A program made the position numbers and the translations under genes. Shown here piece after piece: positions 46,328 through 57,300 of a stretch of 64,000 nucleotides of DNA. The stretch covers positions 124,001 through 188,000 of the forward strand of contig JAOTOM010004343.1 in NCBI GenBank assembly GCA_034440615.1, read 5' to 3'. This DNA comes from Ashinkailepas kermadecensis (taxonomy: Eukaryota > Arthropoda > Thecostraca > Neolepadidae). The notes under the pieces were generated by a model, which was not told the origin of the DNA, did not search any database, and saw only the letters and a list, made by a program, of their open reading frames with translations. The first letter of the stretch is position 1. Each line of letters starts with the position of its first letter.

Positions 46328-47118
46328 ACCAGGGTCCACGGATTATCGGTTCGCGGTGAGCTGAAGCTCATGAGTCCTAAGAGAGATGGGTTTAATGGGC
46401 TCATGGCGTGTGCATTCACGTTAGTGCCTAGGCAGTGCCTACCTACCTAATACCATAGAGGCACATCTGCCCACCAACCGAGGGGCTGTGGGGGCTAATC
46501 TTGCAAACTTGCATGCTTTGATTCATAAGAGTTTGTGAGTTGATTCAAAGTAGTTAGATAGTTACACTCTTTCTGTCATTTACTTACAACTCTCTTGATA
46601 AGTACGCACTACTTAACGAACCAAATGAACCAATGAACCAATGAACAAATGAACCAAATGCTGTCGTCGTGCTTCTGCGGCCCTCTAATCTCATTTCGTC
46701 GCAAATTCGCCGGAACGATGGGTTGTGGGGGAAGAACACTAGAATATAAATACTTTAAGACATCGATAAGTACCTACTGGACATGACTCACATAATTACG
46801 GCACTAGTATCGAGTTTGTGTTATGTAATATTACTACTTATTTAAATTACAGCCACGATTGTACTTCATGAGTTACCTAATCGTTTTTGCAAATGTATAG
46901 CGTCATTCCGTATAATTTCTACGACGGTAGAAATTATAAGAAAGTACGTCGGTGGTGAAGCAGGCCTTACGCAGGGATGCTGAATTTGCACCGATCTTGC
47001 TTTCTACGACCATGTTAAATCTCAGTTCTGCTGGGTTTTTTTCTCACAAAACAGACCTCAGCTCTGGTGCGGAGCACGTCAGGCTGTCTTTCCTGCGCCG
47101 CCGCCCCTCGGCTGCTGT
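46328..47118. other. Intergenic, nothing recognised
   Basis: A short AACCAATGAACCAAATG repeat lies at 46618-46655. Otherwise nothing seen before the tRNA gene. Confidence 0.35.
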
Positions 47119-47191
47119 GGCCGTGTGGCCTAATGGATAAGGCGCCTGACTTCGGATCAGGAGACTGCAGGTTCGAGTCCTGCCACGGTCA
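47119..47191 (+). tRNA. tRNA-Arg (anticodon TCG)
   Basis: A 73-base cloverleaf. The acceptor stem GGCCGTG pairs with CACGGTC, with one G-U pair at position 2-71. The D arm is TGGCCTAATGGATAAGGC. The anticodon stem-loop CTGACTTCGGATCAG has TCG in the loop. The T arm is GCAGGTTCGAGTCCTGC and the discriminator is A. CCA is not encoded, as expected in a nuclear gene. A TTTT Pol III stop follows at 47196-47199. Four decayed copies lie downstream. The G at position 2 (I expect A) is a slight oddity, so activity is likely but not certain. Confidence 0.9.
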
Positions 47192-47208
47192 TACGTTTTC
47201 TTATGCAT

Positions 47209-47281
47209 CAGCGCATGTTCTAATGGATAAGGCGCCCGACTTCAGACCAGGAGGCTGCAGGCTACCATCCGGCCATGGATC
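47209..47281 (+). pseudogene. tRNA-Arg-like relic 1
   Basis: CTAATGGATAAGGCGCCCGA and a CTTCAGA loop resemble the intact gene, but the acceptor stem is lost and the T arm is broken (GCAGGCTACCATCC). Confidence 0.7.
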
Positions 47282-47403
47282 TGTCTCTTCTTACTATTGT
47301 GTAACGGCGTTTTTTTCTTCATTATAGCCGATTGTTGACCATGCTAAGTGTATTGGGCCCGTGGTGCCTGGGCTTGCCGGACCTGTGGTGTCAATGCCGG
47401 TGC

Positions 47404-47476
47404 GGCCGTGTGAGCTAATGGATAAGGTGCCTGACTTCGGATCAGGGAACTGCAGGTTCGGTTCCTGTGGCGGGCA
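47404..47476 (+). pseudogene. tRNA-Arg(TCG)-like relic 2, closest to intact
   Basis: Keeps GGCCGTGTGAGCTAATGG, the full anticodon stem-loop CTGACTTCGGATCAG and a pairable T arm. The 3' acceptor strand GGCGGGC no longer matches GGCCGTG. Probably inactive. Confidence 0.7.
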
Positions 47477-47504
47477 AGCCTCTTCTTGTGCATATGTTGT
47501 GTAC

Positions 47505-47577
47505 CGGCCCATGTTCTAATCGATAAGGTGCCTGACTTCGGACCAGGATAGTACATGTTGGCGTGCTGTCACGGTAA
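47505..47577 (+). pseudogene. tRNA-Arg-like relic 3
   Basis: TTCTAATCGATAAGGTGCCT and GACTTCGGACCAGG remain. The T arm is degraded, though CTGTCACGGTAA recalls the acceptor end. It pairs with relic 2 as relic 1 pairs with the intact gene. Confidence 0.65.
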
Positions 47578-47672
47578 TGCGCCTTTTTACTATTGAGTAC
47601 TGACGTATTTTGTATTATAGCTGACTGTTCACCATGCTGAGTGTGTTGGGGCTGTGATGCGAATCTTCCATG

Positions 47673-47740
47673 GCACGGTGGCCTAATGTATAAGACGCAT
47701 CAGTCGACCTAATGGTCAGAGCCCGGCAACGCCAACTTCC
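47673..47740 (+). pseudogene. tRNA-Arg-like relic 4
   Basis: GGCACGGTGGCCTAATGTATAAG keeps the start and D arm only. It sits 268 bases after relic 2, matching the roughly 285-base repeat of the whole tRNA block. Shared inter-tRNA sequence (TATTATAGCYGAYTGTTSACC) precedes it. Confidence 0.6.
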
Positions 47741-48013
47741 CCCTTACGATCAGAGAGATAACCTACATACCCATTGGATGACACAGATGTTTTTGAAAAC
47801 GCTTGGAAGAAGCGCTGACGTGAGAGCTGACTAGGCCCCGAATTAGTACAGCATCAGGAGCGTGTAGAGTACAAGCCGATTTGTTCATTTCATCTCGCAT
47901 AGCTTACAACGATACCTTTATTATCAGAGAACTTCGACAACCTTTTACAACTCCAAACAAAATACTGCACCTGGTCTTGATCTTATTCAGGACAGCATAT
48001 TGAAGAGTTTACA
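47741..48013. other. Intergenic, nothing recognised
   Basis: No feature supported between the tRNA relics and the next array. Confidence 0.3.
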
Positions 48014-48590
48014 CCATCGTTAAACCGCCGTAGCCTGCTGTACCTGCTGTACCACCGCCATAGCCTGTTGTACCCGCTGTACCACCGCCATGACATGCTG
48101 TACCCGCTGCACCACCGCCGTAGCCTGTTGTGCCTGCTGTACCACCGCCATGACATGTTGTATCCGCTGCACTTCCAGTAGCCTGCTGTACCTGCTGCAC
48201 CACCGCCGTAGCCTGTTGTACCCGCTGTACCACCGCCATGACTTGTTGTACCCGCTGCACTACCGCAGAAGCCTGCTGTACCTGCTGTACCACCGCCGTA
48301 GCCTGCTGTACCCGCTGTACCACCGCCGTAGCCTGTTGTGCCTGCTGTACCACCGCCATGACATGCTGTACCCGCTGTACCACCGCCGTAGCCTGCTGTA
48401 CCTGCTGTACCACCGCTGTAGCCTGTTGTACCCGCTGTACCACCGCCATGACATGTTGTACCCGCTGCACTACCGCAGTAGCCTGCTGTACCCACTGTAC
48501 CACCGCCGTAGCCTGCTGTACCTGCTGTACCACCGCCGTAGCCTGTTGTGCCTGCTGTACCACCGCCATGACGTGTTGTACCGGTGTTTT
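48014..48590. repeat. 30-bp minisatellite (GTAGCCTGCTGTACCTGCTG)
   Basis: About 19 copies of GTAGCCTGYTGTACCYGCTG plus TACCACCGCC. Variants CATGACATG and GCAGTAGCC are interspersed. The 30-bp period gives long, cysteine-rich or glycine-rich open frames that are artefacts. Confidence 0.95.
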
Positions 48591-48714
48591 GTTGGCAGGT
48601 GCTGCAGATACCTCCCATCGCAGTCGGCTGACGAACACGCTTGGACATGCATATAAATTCAATATCGACATTCAGAGGCCATCGTCGTTAAGCGACTCTG
48701 TGGTCTGACAAAGC

Positions 48715-48968
48715 GTGGCGGTGCGAGATCCTATAGAACTGACCACAGCTGGCAGCCGCTGACGGTATAACCGTCACGTGGCGGTACGAGATCCTATAGA
48801 ACTGACCACAGCTGGCAGCCTCTGACGGTATAACCGTCACGTGGCGGTACGAGATCCTATAGAACTGACCACAGCTGGCAGCCTCTGACGGTATAACCGT
48901 CACGTGGCGGTACGAGATCCTATAGAACTGACCATAGCTGGCAGCCTCTGACGGTCTAACCGTCACGC
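48715..48968. repeat. 63-bp repeat x4 with internal palindrome
   Basis: Unit: GTACGAGATCCTATAGAACT, GACCACAGCTGGCAGCCTCT and TGACGGTATAACCGTCACGT. The last part is a 7-bp stem with a 3-base loop (TGACGGT/ACCGTCA), and CACGTG straddles each unit junction. Confidence 0.95.
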
Positions 48969-49110
48969 TCTGACCTGATCCAGAGGAGGGAGCCTGTAGT
49001 GCCCTGACCTTAATAGCTTGACCTGATCCCGAGGAAGGAGTCTGTAGTGTCCTGACCTTCATAGCTTGACCTGATCCCGGGGTGGGAGCCCCGGGACCTT
49101 CATTGCCTGA
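48969..49110. repeat. ~57-bp degenerate triplicate (TTGACCTGATCCCGAGG)
   Basis: Three units with GACCTGATCCMGAGGAGGGAG and CTGTAGTGYCCTGACCTT, the third diverged. Directly follows the 63-bp array. Confidence 0.85.
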
Positions 49111-49239
49111 TCTGTTCTTGAGTGAGAAAGCGTCCAGTTGTTTGCAATGCTGTGATCGCTTGCAAAATCTTGAGAAAAGAAACCGATAAGCACCTCTGGC
49201 GACGATTTGCAAGTGACAAGTTGTGATGTGGAACCTCGC

Positions 49240-49516
49240 AGTGGACTTGGTTGTTCGCCATTTGAGGCGCCAGCTGGGATAATCAGTTAATCAGTGCCGT
49301 CGTTATTGGCTACGACTAGTGCGGAGAGTCCGTGTGCAGAGTTGTGGTGACTCGTGGGGTGAGTGTTCGCGGTGGTGTCACCAAGCCGCGCGCCACGTGA
49401 CTGGGGTGGCAGCCTCAGCGTGATTATGCCGGTGGTGGCGGGAGGTTGGCTGAGCACATAGTGCGTCACACTGCACTAGCCGGTGACGTCAAGTGAAGCC
49501 TGTCGAGCTGACCAGC
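49240..49516 (+). promoter_or_regulatory. Likely 5' region of the gene starting at 49583
   Basis: GC-richer than its surroundings. It contains ATTGGCTACG (inverse CCAAT box) near 49305 and TTAATCAGTGCC with a TCAGT initiator-like core near 49290. No TATA box. The transcription start cannot be fixed from sequence. Confidence 0.35.
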
Positions 49517-49522
49517 CCTTTC

Positions 49523-49582
49523 GTCACCGTCACCGTCACCGTCACCGTCATCGTCATCGTCACCGTCACCGTCACCGTCACC
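49523..49582 (+). repeat. (CACCGT)n hexamer ending at a start codon
   Basis: Ten hexamers CACCGT/CATCGT end in CACC directly before ATG at 49583. The last repeat unit therefore forms the ideal initiation context CACCATG. It is in frame and open, so initiation at a non-AUG codon upstream would add a Val-Thr repeat. Confidence 0.9.
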
Positions 49583-49702
49583 ATGTATCCCTGGTACCGG
49601 GAGAATATGCAGCAGTTCACCGCAGTGCAACATTCGCCGATCAAGACGGAGAACATCTACAGCGACTGCATGCAGTTCCCACCCGAGTACGGACACAAAC
49701 AG
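49583..49702 (+). CDS. First coding exon of an unidentified regulator-like protein
   Basis: ATG in ideal context opens 40 codons: MYPWYRENMQQF, TAVQHSPIKTENIYSDCM, QFPPEYGHKQ. The exon ends at CACAAACAG/GTCAGT (donor at 49703; the C at +3 is less usual). IKTE fits the sumoylation pattern (hydrophobic-K-x-E) and the mix of Tyr, Gln, Pro and Met resembles the disordered N-termini of transcription factors; that is inference, and I do not recognise the family. GC-rich upstream DNA with promoter-like motifs supports a gene start. Later exons are not visible within the window. Confidence 0.55.
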
Positions 49703-49890
49703 GTCAGTTCTCACTACAGCAAATCCGGGTCAGCTCCCACCGGAGTGCCCAGATTAATTCCCACCGGGCCACACCCAGGCTAGTTTTTGCCAGAGCACAT
49801 CAAGGCCAATTCTCCCAGGACACACCCAGGCCAGCTTCTACTAGGGCATATCCGGGCTAAGGTATGTACCACCAGGTCAGTTCCCTTTCA
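49703..49890. repeat. ~26-bp degenerate repeats downstream of the donor
   Basis: Six or seven worn units follow the splice donor, with ACACAAACAGGTCAGTTCT echoed as ACACCCAGGCTAGTTTTT, ACATCAAGGCCAATTCTC and ACACCCAGGCCAGCTTCT. A final CCAGGTCAGTTCCC occurs at about 49872. They look like copies of the exon end plus donor. Confidence 0.6.
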
Positions 49891-52800
49891 GGCATAGGCC
49901 AGTGGCACGGTAACACTTGGACGGCTGCCGAAGCACCGACTCATCCGAGACTGAGAGTCTCGAAGCATCGACATTCGACCGGATCATGCTGATGCTGAAG
50001 AATCCGCTATGTGGTGTGACTACACCAAGATGATCACTTTTTTGTACTTTTAAGAGGATCATTGCGAATCGTTGATTTCCTCACCTTAATATTTTTAAGT
50101 TTTAACATAGGGCCCAATAGAGTTGGCGCCTTCAGTAGCGCAACCATAGGATGTGGAGGGCTAGTGGGTCTCTAGTCACCCTCCGTCATTCTGGCGGGGG
50201 CCATTTTCGGCGTGCTTCGCGCGGCGAAATTTATCTCGATAGAGGGCCTTCAAGTTTCAGGCCCGGCTAGGAACAGAAGCTGCACGGGCTCCTCCGAGCT
50301 GGGTAGTCATTGAGCATGAGGCCCAGAAATAAGTGGGTCCCCGTAGCGAAGTTTTAGTAGCGCCCATGGGCGTCTTAACCCTCGCCAGCATTCGGCATTT
50401 AATACCTTCGGCCGGATGGGGAGGGAGGTTTCACCCCACCCCGACCCCGGCGTTTCCGAAATATAGATTGTCTAGCGTATAAAAAAAAGTCCAGCGAGAC
50501 GAGGAAGTCAACGATTCGCAATGATCCTCTTTATCGACCTCGTCCTTGGTATATAGTTCTTTTTTAAAGCTTTCGTTTCGAAGACAGACACTCATAGAAA
50601 GCTTGGGGGAAAAGAAAGTCCACGATCTAATCCCTTTTAAAACAGGATTGTGTTCCTTCTGCAATCCCGGCCATCAGGTTCTGCGACCGAGCTCCTGAGC
50701 ATCACATGCAGAGCTGTTACTGAACGTTCCTGCTGGGTACCACTGCGCTCCACCATGATTGCATTATTTTGACGATCAACACAGGTGACAGGTGAGGTAA
50801 GACGCGATGCTTGACTAGTTTATCAGATTCCGTGTTTCTCCCCGAGTTTGAAAACAAAGTGCATCGCTGTTCACGTGCTCTGATTGTCACGTTGATTTGC
50901 TATTTTGTGTCACTGTCGCCGACCGATCCCCCCTCGTCACTGTCGCCGACCGACCCCCCTCCCCCTCCCCCCTCGTCGGCCTCGATCCATCGGACGGCGA
51001 CAGCCTCACGCGCCGACATTTCGGCCCAACCTTAGCTTCAGCCGTCCCGCAAAAACCACTGCGTTGCGTGTCACGAGACCTCGACCTTGAGATGGCTGCA
51101 ACCGGCTGCGTGATGGTTGCAATGGTTGCGAATTTTGCCATATGATCCGACAACATCCAAAAATACTGAATGGCAATTCTCGGATCGCTCCAATTGCAGC
51201 AAAACAGGCAAAGCTACAGAGCAAAAGTGAACCAAACGTGACTAAAAATGACGACTTGGCCCAGTGATTTTGTCATTTTAGGCCAAAACATCCGTCAAGG
51301 ATGCATATTTAGTTCGTCCAACAGCTGGCACACCGTCGCTGCCATGACATTGCATTGCATACCTTCTGCTGAGTAAATGCTCTCTGTTCAAATGCACCTG
51401 GCCGATGGAGATGGGGAAGTGATTTCGGATGCGATGCATCACAAACTTGCGTCGCAAAAGGCAGTGATAAAAGGTGCCATCTTTCCATCTGACTGTATTC
51501 TGGACTCCGGAATACGAATTACTAATGCACCACGGTTCCTCCTATGTTAGCCGGAACGGGTGGCAAGTGCCGGCTGTGGTGCGAGATGCATGGTAAGGTG
51601 CTCGCACGCGAGAATGTAGCCACAAACACCCTCCTTTGAACACAAATTAACCCTCGCACTGTCGAGGGGAGGGGAACTTATTTCTCCTTCCCTTCACGCT
51701 TTTCCGGGGTAACCACCGAACCTACAGAGCGATGGCGTGCATAACTGGCATATCTTCTGAAATTTGAATAGCGGATCTTTTGGTATTAAACTTTTTAGCT
51801 TGTAACCCAGGTTTACAGAATTCGACGAGGTCAAATTCAGGACACTGCCTTCCAAAAGTGCCATTTTAGGGTACTCTTGGGATACTTGTCCAAGAGCTGT
51901 CATAAGCAGGGTCTCAAATAGAACTAAACGTTTTGCATGTCGGTGCTAAGGTATTTGTCCGCACAAAAATACAGAAATAGTTTGGGTCACCTCAGGTCAG
52001 CTTATGAGGTCAGATCAAGGTGAACCTGATTTTTTCAATGCTCCGAATTTCAACAACAACCATAGCGCAAGGCTCGAATTAGATGTCATATAACGCATTG
52101 CCTTGTGTGGAAGGTTTCAGGTTGCTGTCAGGCCAGGGCACCGGAGCATGACGCAAAATGTGCACCTGTACGGGGTACCATTGTCCGTAAAAAGGACGGA
52201 TTGTGGAAGTGTCATTGATCGTCCATTTTAGGCAGGTAAATGGCATCACATGCTCTTATCACATGAGGTGACATGTCGTGTACGCACATTTTAATGTCTC
52301 ATGCCCTGAAGGTCAACCTGGGTCGACCCAGGTGACTCGAGCTGACATGACTTTATCCTATTGTTGCAGACAACTAACTCCCAGGACAGTTTTCAACGCT
52401 GTATTCGAATTAATGACTCTTTCTTCCCAGTTCGTGCGAAAACTTTGGGAATAGGAAATAGATCATCCTACGTCAATGTCCAAGATGACCTGGTGTGATC
52501 CAGTTTGATCTCTTTGCAATAGATTGCTTCTTAAGGTAGTTCTCGCTGCTGAATTCAAATCTGCCGATCCTTTTTAGCCTAGACGTGCGCAAATTATGCA
52601 AATTGATAAGGTGTGAAAAGCTTATGTCTGAAAGTGGGTGACCTTGCCCGGTCAACTATTACTAGATGACTTTCATCAAGGTGTTGGGCACCATGTGATG
52701 CAGCGCATCTTTGCAAGTCCATCTACTTTGTGTAATCGCTATATCTTTCGTAGTTTGGAAGCTATGCTGCACTACGTTCGAACACGACAAAAACAGTGTT

Positions 52801-53368
52801 CCTTGTCATGTCCCTTACGCGTGATCTTGATCTTGAATTAACGTTTTCGTAATAATGTGGAGGTTGTCAGAAGCTCAGCTAGCTGTTTATGCCAACCGTT
52901 ACTGAAAATGTCACTTGGTTCGGGGCTATGAGTGGAAACCCGGCAAGATAGAGATGTCAGTCGGCGCCACGCCGACTTCGCCCTCCTTGGCCCGACATGG
53001 AGGATCAACAATAAAGAGTACACATCATTATTGTACCACTGAGCAGTGGTACTGTATTGTAGGTAGTGTATTGTATGGTAGTGTATTGGTATTGGTACAA
53101 TAAACACAATGTATGGTAGTGTATTGTACCACTGAGCAGTTGGAAGGACGGAGCGTCGGCGAAAACCACGCTTCTCCATGTGGTCTAGAATAAAAGTTGT
53201 AGGGGAGGGGAAATTGTCCCTCTCCTCTCCCGGACAGTTCACTAGTTTAGAGCAATTTGTGAGAATATTGTGATAAAACCTGGTGCACATAAAAATTAAA
53301 AGAGCACGTCTGAATCTCAGTGAAGTCACTAAGAGCGCGAAGTGTTGTAGTGCAAGCCGTTCTTACGA
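49891..53368. other. Long intergenic or intronic stretch, little structure
   Basis: A GC-richer patch at 50910-51090 has repeated CACTGTCGCCGACCGAYCCC. A 16-bp palindrome CCTGGGTCGACCCAGG lies at 52317-52332. AGGTCA motifs recur at 51994-52012. (TGTATTG)n-like repeats near 53040-53130 include a duplicated GTACCACTGAGCAGT. No exon supported; part may be the first intron of the 49583 gene. Confidence 0.35.
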
Positions 53369-53405
53369 TATAAAAAGCTTTACAGTCGGGCCGAGCCTCT
53401 CAGAT
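53369..53405 (+). promoter_or_regulatory. Possible TATA/initiator pair
   Basis: TATAAAAA at 53369-53376 and TCAGAT at 53400-53405, 31 bases apart, the usual spacing of a metazoan core promoter. No downstream coding exon is evident, so this may be chance. Confidence 0.2.
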
Positions 53406-53924
53406 AAACTTTCCTACTATTTACACGGCAGTAGGCTCGCTCAGGCTTCGCCCCCGCTCGTCACAGACAGTGATTGGAAGGAGAAAGTTCGACTTAGTTA
53501 GACTGTGGTTCCTTGCTGTGGACGAGCCCGTCACTTGCAGGACAGGTGGGCGGGTACCGCTCTTCTCTCCAAAGACTCTTGTAACGGCTCAGAACATCGG
53601 CCCCGATGTTCTGCAAGTTAGGATAACTTGCAGACACGAGTGCCGCTGCTCAATGTATGTGGTTGTCTGTTACCACATCACTTCCAGTTCCACCTGGCAT
53701 TCCAGGCAACGTCCCATCCTCTCGAAATTCTCCCATGGCCGGTCTGAGGTTGCTGCATGCAAATCGGACGTCATAGTACTGTTATATTTCCCTGAGAGAT
53801 GCACTGCATGGTCGAAGGTAGGCAGTCTGCACAACGCACATGGTTCAGGCTCAACACAGCTCAAACATCACGCACCTTCCACAAGCATTGGCACTATTTC
53901 AACGACACAACTTCAACAATATTA

Positions 53925-54330
53925 CCAGGGACGGTCCGAGGAAACGAAATCGGGTGAGGCAGTCACCACTGCACCCCACCTCCACCACCACCCAAAAAAT
54001 CGTCAGATTTCGGTCGGTCTATTTTTCGGTTCCCAAAATCCGGAAGTGGTTTGTCCCCCCCCCAACAAAAAATCACCTTCGGACGTTAGGAACACTTTCG
54101 AGACATTTCGGCTGTGCATATGACCACTCAGGGTCGGTCCGAGGTACCCAAATGGGGTGATGTAGAGTAACCACTGCACCCCCCCCCCAAAAAAAAAACT
54201 CATTTTATTCCGGCCACTCTATTTTTCCGGTTCCCAAAATTCGAAAGTTGCTGAGTCCCCCACCCCGGAAAAAAATCACCTTGGACTTTAGAAACACTTT
54301 TTCGAGACATTTCGGTTGTGCATATGCCCA
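53925..54330. repeat. ~200-bp tandem duplication
   Basis: Two diverged copies (about 53930-54125 and 54130-54330) share GGTCGGTCCGAGG, TATTTTTCSGGTTCCCAAAA, AAAAATCACCTT, TTCGAGACATTTCGG and TGTGCATATG. Each contains a C-run/A-run. Confidence 0.85.
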
Positions 54331-57300
54331 CCATCGCAATGGGGGAGAGATAAAGCAATGCATTAACACATTAAAAGCGAAGTTACCGAGGTTAACTTCT
54401 TGCAAACAATTTTCCTAACATCCATCAAGTCGGCAAACATTTTGAACAGCTCCACTGCATTTCACCTCCGTTTGTAGAGTAAGAAAAATATGTTATGAAA
54501 TATTATGCAAATATGAATTATATATCATTCCAAAGTCAAAAGATAATCATGGGACTCACCCAGCCTTGAAAACCATGGGGCTCACCTGGGCTTTCCAAAG
54601 CGGGACTGGCCTACTTAGTTGTTTCTTGGTGGCAAATAATTTGTCCTCATATGACGGAGAAGAAAATGAAGTTTAAAGGATTTCATCAGTGGAATTTTTC
54701 ATGATTGATGATGGTTTTTATTTGCAAGGCTATTCTATGAAGGTCACCAAATGTATGGTGTAAGGCACACAAATGGATACACATGGAATTGGAACTTTAT
54801 TTAGTACCAGGAACCGACATGTTTTTTTTTGTTGTTTTTTCCTCCTCCATCTTTAGCAGAGGCCGAGTGCCATCCGCTAGAGATATGCTACGTTCAGGAA
54901 AGGGTTACGTTAATCCGGCTTATATGGCATCCGGTTATATCAATTAAGAAAGAGAGGAAAGATGAGACGCCGACAAGCAAGGAACGTGGCGTAAAGTCCG
55001 ACACACATACATGGGTGAAACATACACAGACACACGTACATACACGACACATAGAAGTACACTTGGAGGGTGGGCAGCACCCTCCAAGAACCGACATGAT
55101 AGGTGAAGCATAACTTTCTAGGTGATACCATAACATCCAGTCACTAATTGAAGAGAACTAAATACGAATGAAGTGCACTGAATAACAAAACAGCTCAGCC
55201 AAGGGAGAGACTGAGGGGAGCAAGAGCCCCTCTTAGAAATAGGAGGCCCTGATAAATCCCTGACTGCACCCACAGGAACAGGAGAGGATGTCCTTTGACA
55301 CACCTCGGCTGTCTCGGAAATCTCAGGAAACAGCGGTTTTACGTTTGCCTTCAGTGTCCTTTCTCTAAATTTACTTCAATAAATTATTTCATGTTTATCA
55401 TGTATATTTATTCATTTCTCAATTCCATAGATTATTTGCCTAAAGTAAAGGTTGCTTATCTCAATGATTTTAAAAAGACACCATGCCCATAGTAATGTCA
55501 AGTTACTCCATTTATCTACTTTGGTAAGCATGAAGCAGACTTGAAACAAGGTAGTAGCTGTACATGAAATATGCTTTTGAATGAATACTTTTTATACAAA
55601 AAATATCCATACAACTGTGCCTTCAGATATTTTTTGGACTCTTATATTTTTCCCAATATACCATTTATGAAAGCGATGAAGCTAGTGTGACCACTCATTT
55701 CCTCTCCAAATGCTTACTATTCAGCTGGCAAGGAAATTAACACAAATAAAATGGTTTTGAGTTAAGTAACATGGCATAAAATAAGGTGTAAAAATAAAAT
55801 GTAAGATACCCATTTCCTAACCTAGCTTAACATTAATGAAAAAAGAACATGATCTCCCACAACAAATTGTAAAAAAATTTTCTTCAAAATTGACAACATA
55901 ACAACCCAACCCAACCGATTACTTTTTAATTGGAAAATCAAACCCTCCAAATGAAAAAAGCCTGGCATAGCCAACCCTAACCCCTTTGTTTGCTTTCTGA
56001 AGGTAACATGTGTAAACCATGTCCTGTGAGTACCTTAAAGCATAATAATATCAAGTTCTCTTGTATGAATTATCATCAATGTTTCCTAAAATAGGTATGG
56101 CAAAATTTGTCCATTCTACAGAAGCGTAGCACACCACAGAAAGGAATTTAAGGACAACTCGATCAATTTTTGGCCAAACAAAAACTATACATTTGCTGGC
56201 CTCGGAAATGCATTGGTTCATATACTAAAGATCCAAGTGTATAATACTATACAAATTTATGTTTGTTGAGGGGTTCAGACTCACTAAAAAATAGCATGGG
56301 ACACTGCCATTCGAAAAAAACCCAACAAAATTCTACATTTGTCAACCAATTATTCAATTTAGTCATAGCTGGTCACATTTAGAGATTGCCAACATCTCCT
56401 TCCACTCTTCCTACCAAACTTCGTTGTCACTTGCAGGGCTGGAGATCTCTCACAAAGTCAGTGGATATAAGTCCAGACCCCATACCCATGGGGTCCAGAC
56501 CACATACCAGCCTGGGGTCTCCAGGCATGGGCACTTACCTACCAACTATGAGGAACATGAACAATATTATGAGCCCAAAGATCAGATCAAACATTTGGTA
56601 AGACTAAGCCTAGTTTTGAATTGGGACCAGTTCAACATACCAGTACAAACTGGATGCATTGGAAGATCCAGAGCTGGTTTTGAGTTCCTCAGTGGTGTTA
56701 AGCAAAAATAATTCCCAGATTTATTTTAATATTTTTCACAAGTTTCCAATTCCTTGGATTTGGCATAAAATGTTTCTAGTTTTGCATACATTGTGTACCA
56801 TAGACCAATTCTGCTCCAAAGTAAGCTGTTTGGGGGGGGGGGAGGATAGCTGAGAAGGACCACATCAAAGCCCAGTCTTAGCCCACCGTTCCCGAACGCT
56901 CTTAGTTGAGTATAATTTCTCACTTCTCCTACCCATCTATGCAGTTAGGAAACTTGCTCCTACCCCACAATGTCGCACAATCCATTAATTTCAGGGATTA
57001 ATGAAAACTTTTTGTGTGAAAGATGTTCCGATGCAGCCCGAAAGTGAACTTGCACACAATTTCCTCTGACGGTACAATGCACTCCACAGAAACGTTTTAA
57101 TTCATCTTGCGAAAGCTGTATACCCTGCGCTTCGTATGAAACGAACGCGCAAAATATGGCGATATTTGGCAGAGGCTTGCCTCACTCATACGTATTTCAG
57201 ATTAGTGATAGAGCTGTTCCAAATTGAATATGTAAATCTGAACTAAAATTTTCACGATAATTACGAATCACCAATGAATGTTTTATGTCCACTTTTTAAT

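Noticed and set aside
48238..48708. Cysteine-rich frame that looks like a metallothionein or silk-like protein
   Set aside because: A 30-bp array open in several frames on both strands, with no start, signal peptide or splice support.
49493..49582. Upstream extension of the 49583 frame through the Val-Thr repeat as the true start
   Set aside because: It has no ATG; the first ATG is at 49583 in ideal context. Kept only as a possible non-AUG extension.
50887..51156. Proline/serine-rich + frame and an 89-codon minus frame in a GC patch
   Set aside because: Both strands are open, there is no splice or start support, and the content follows a short CCGACCGAYCCC repeat.
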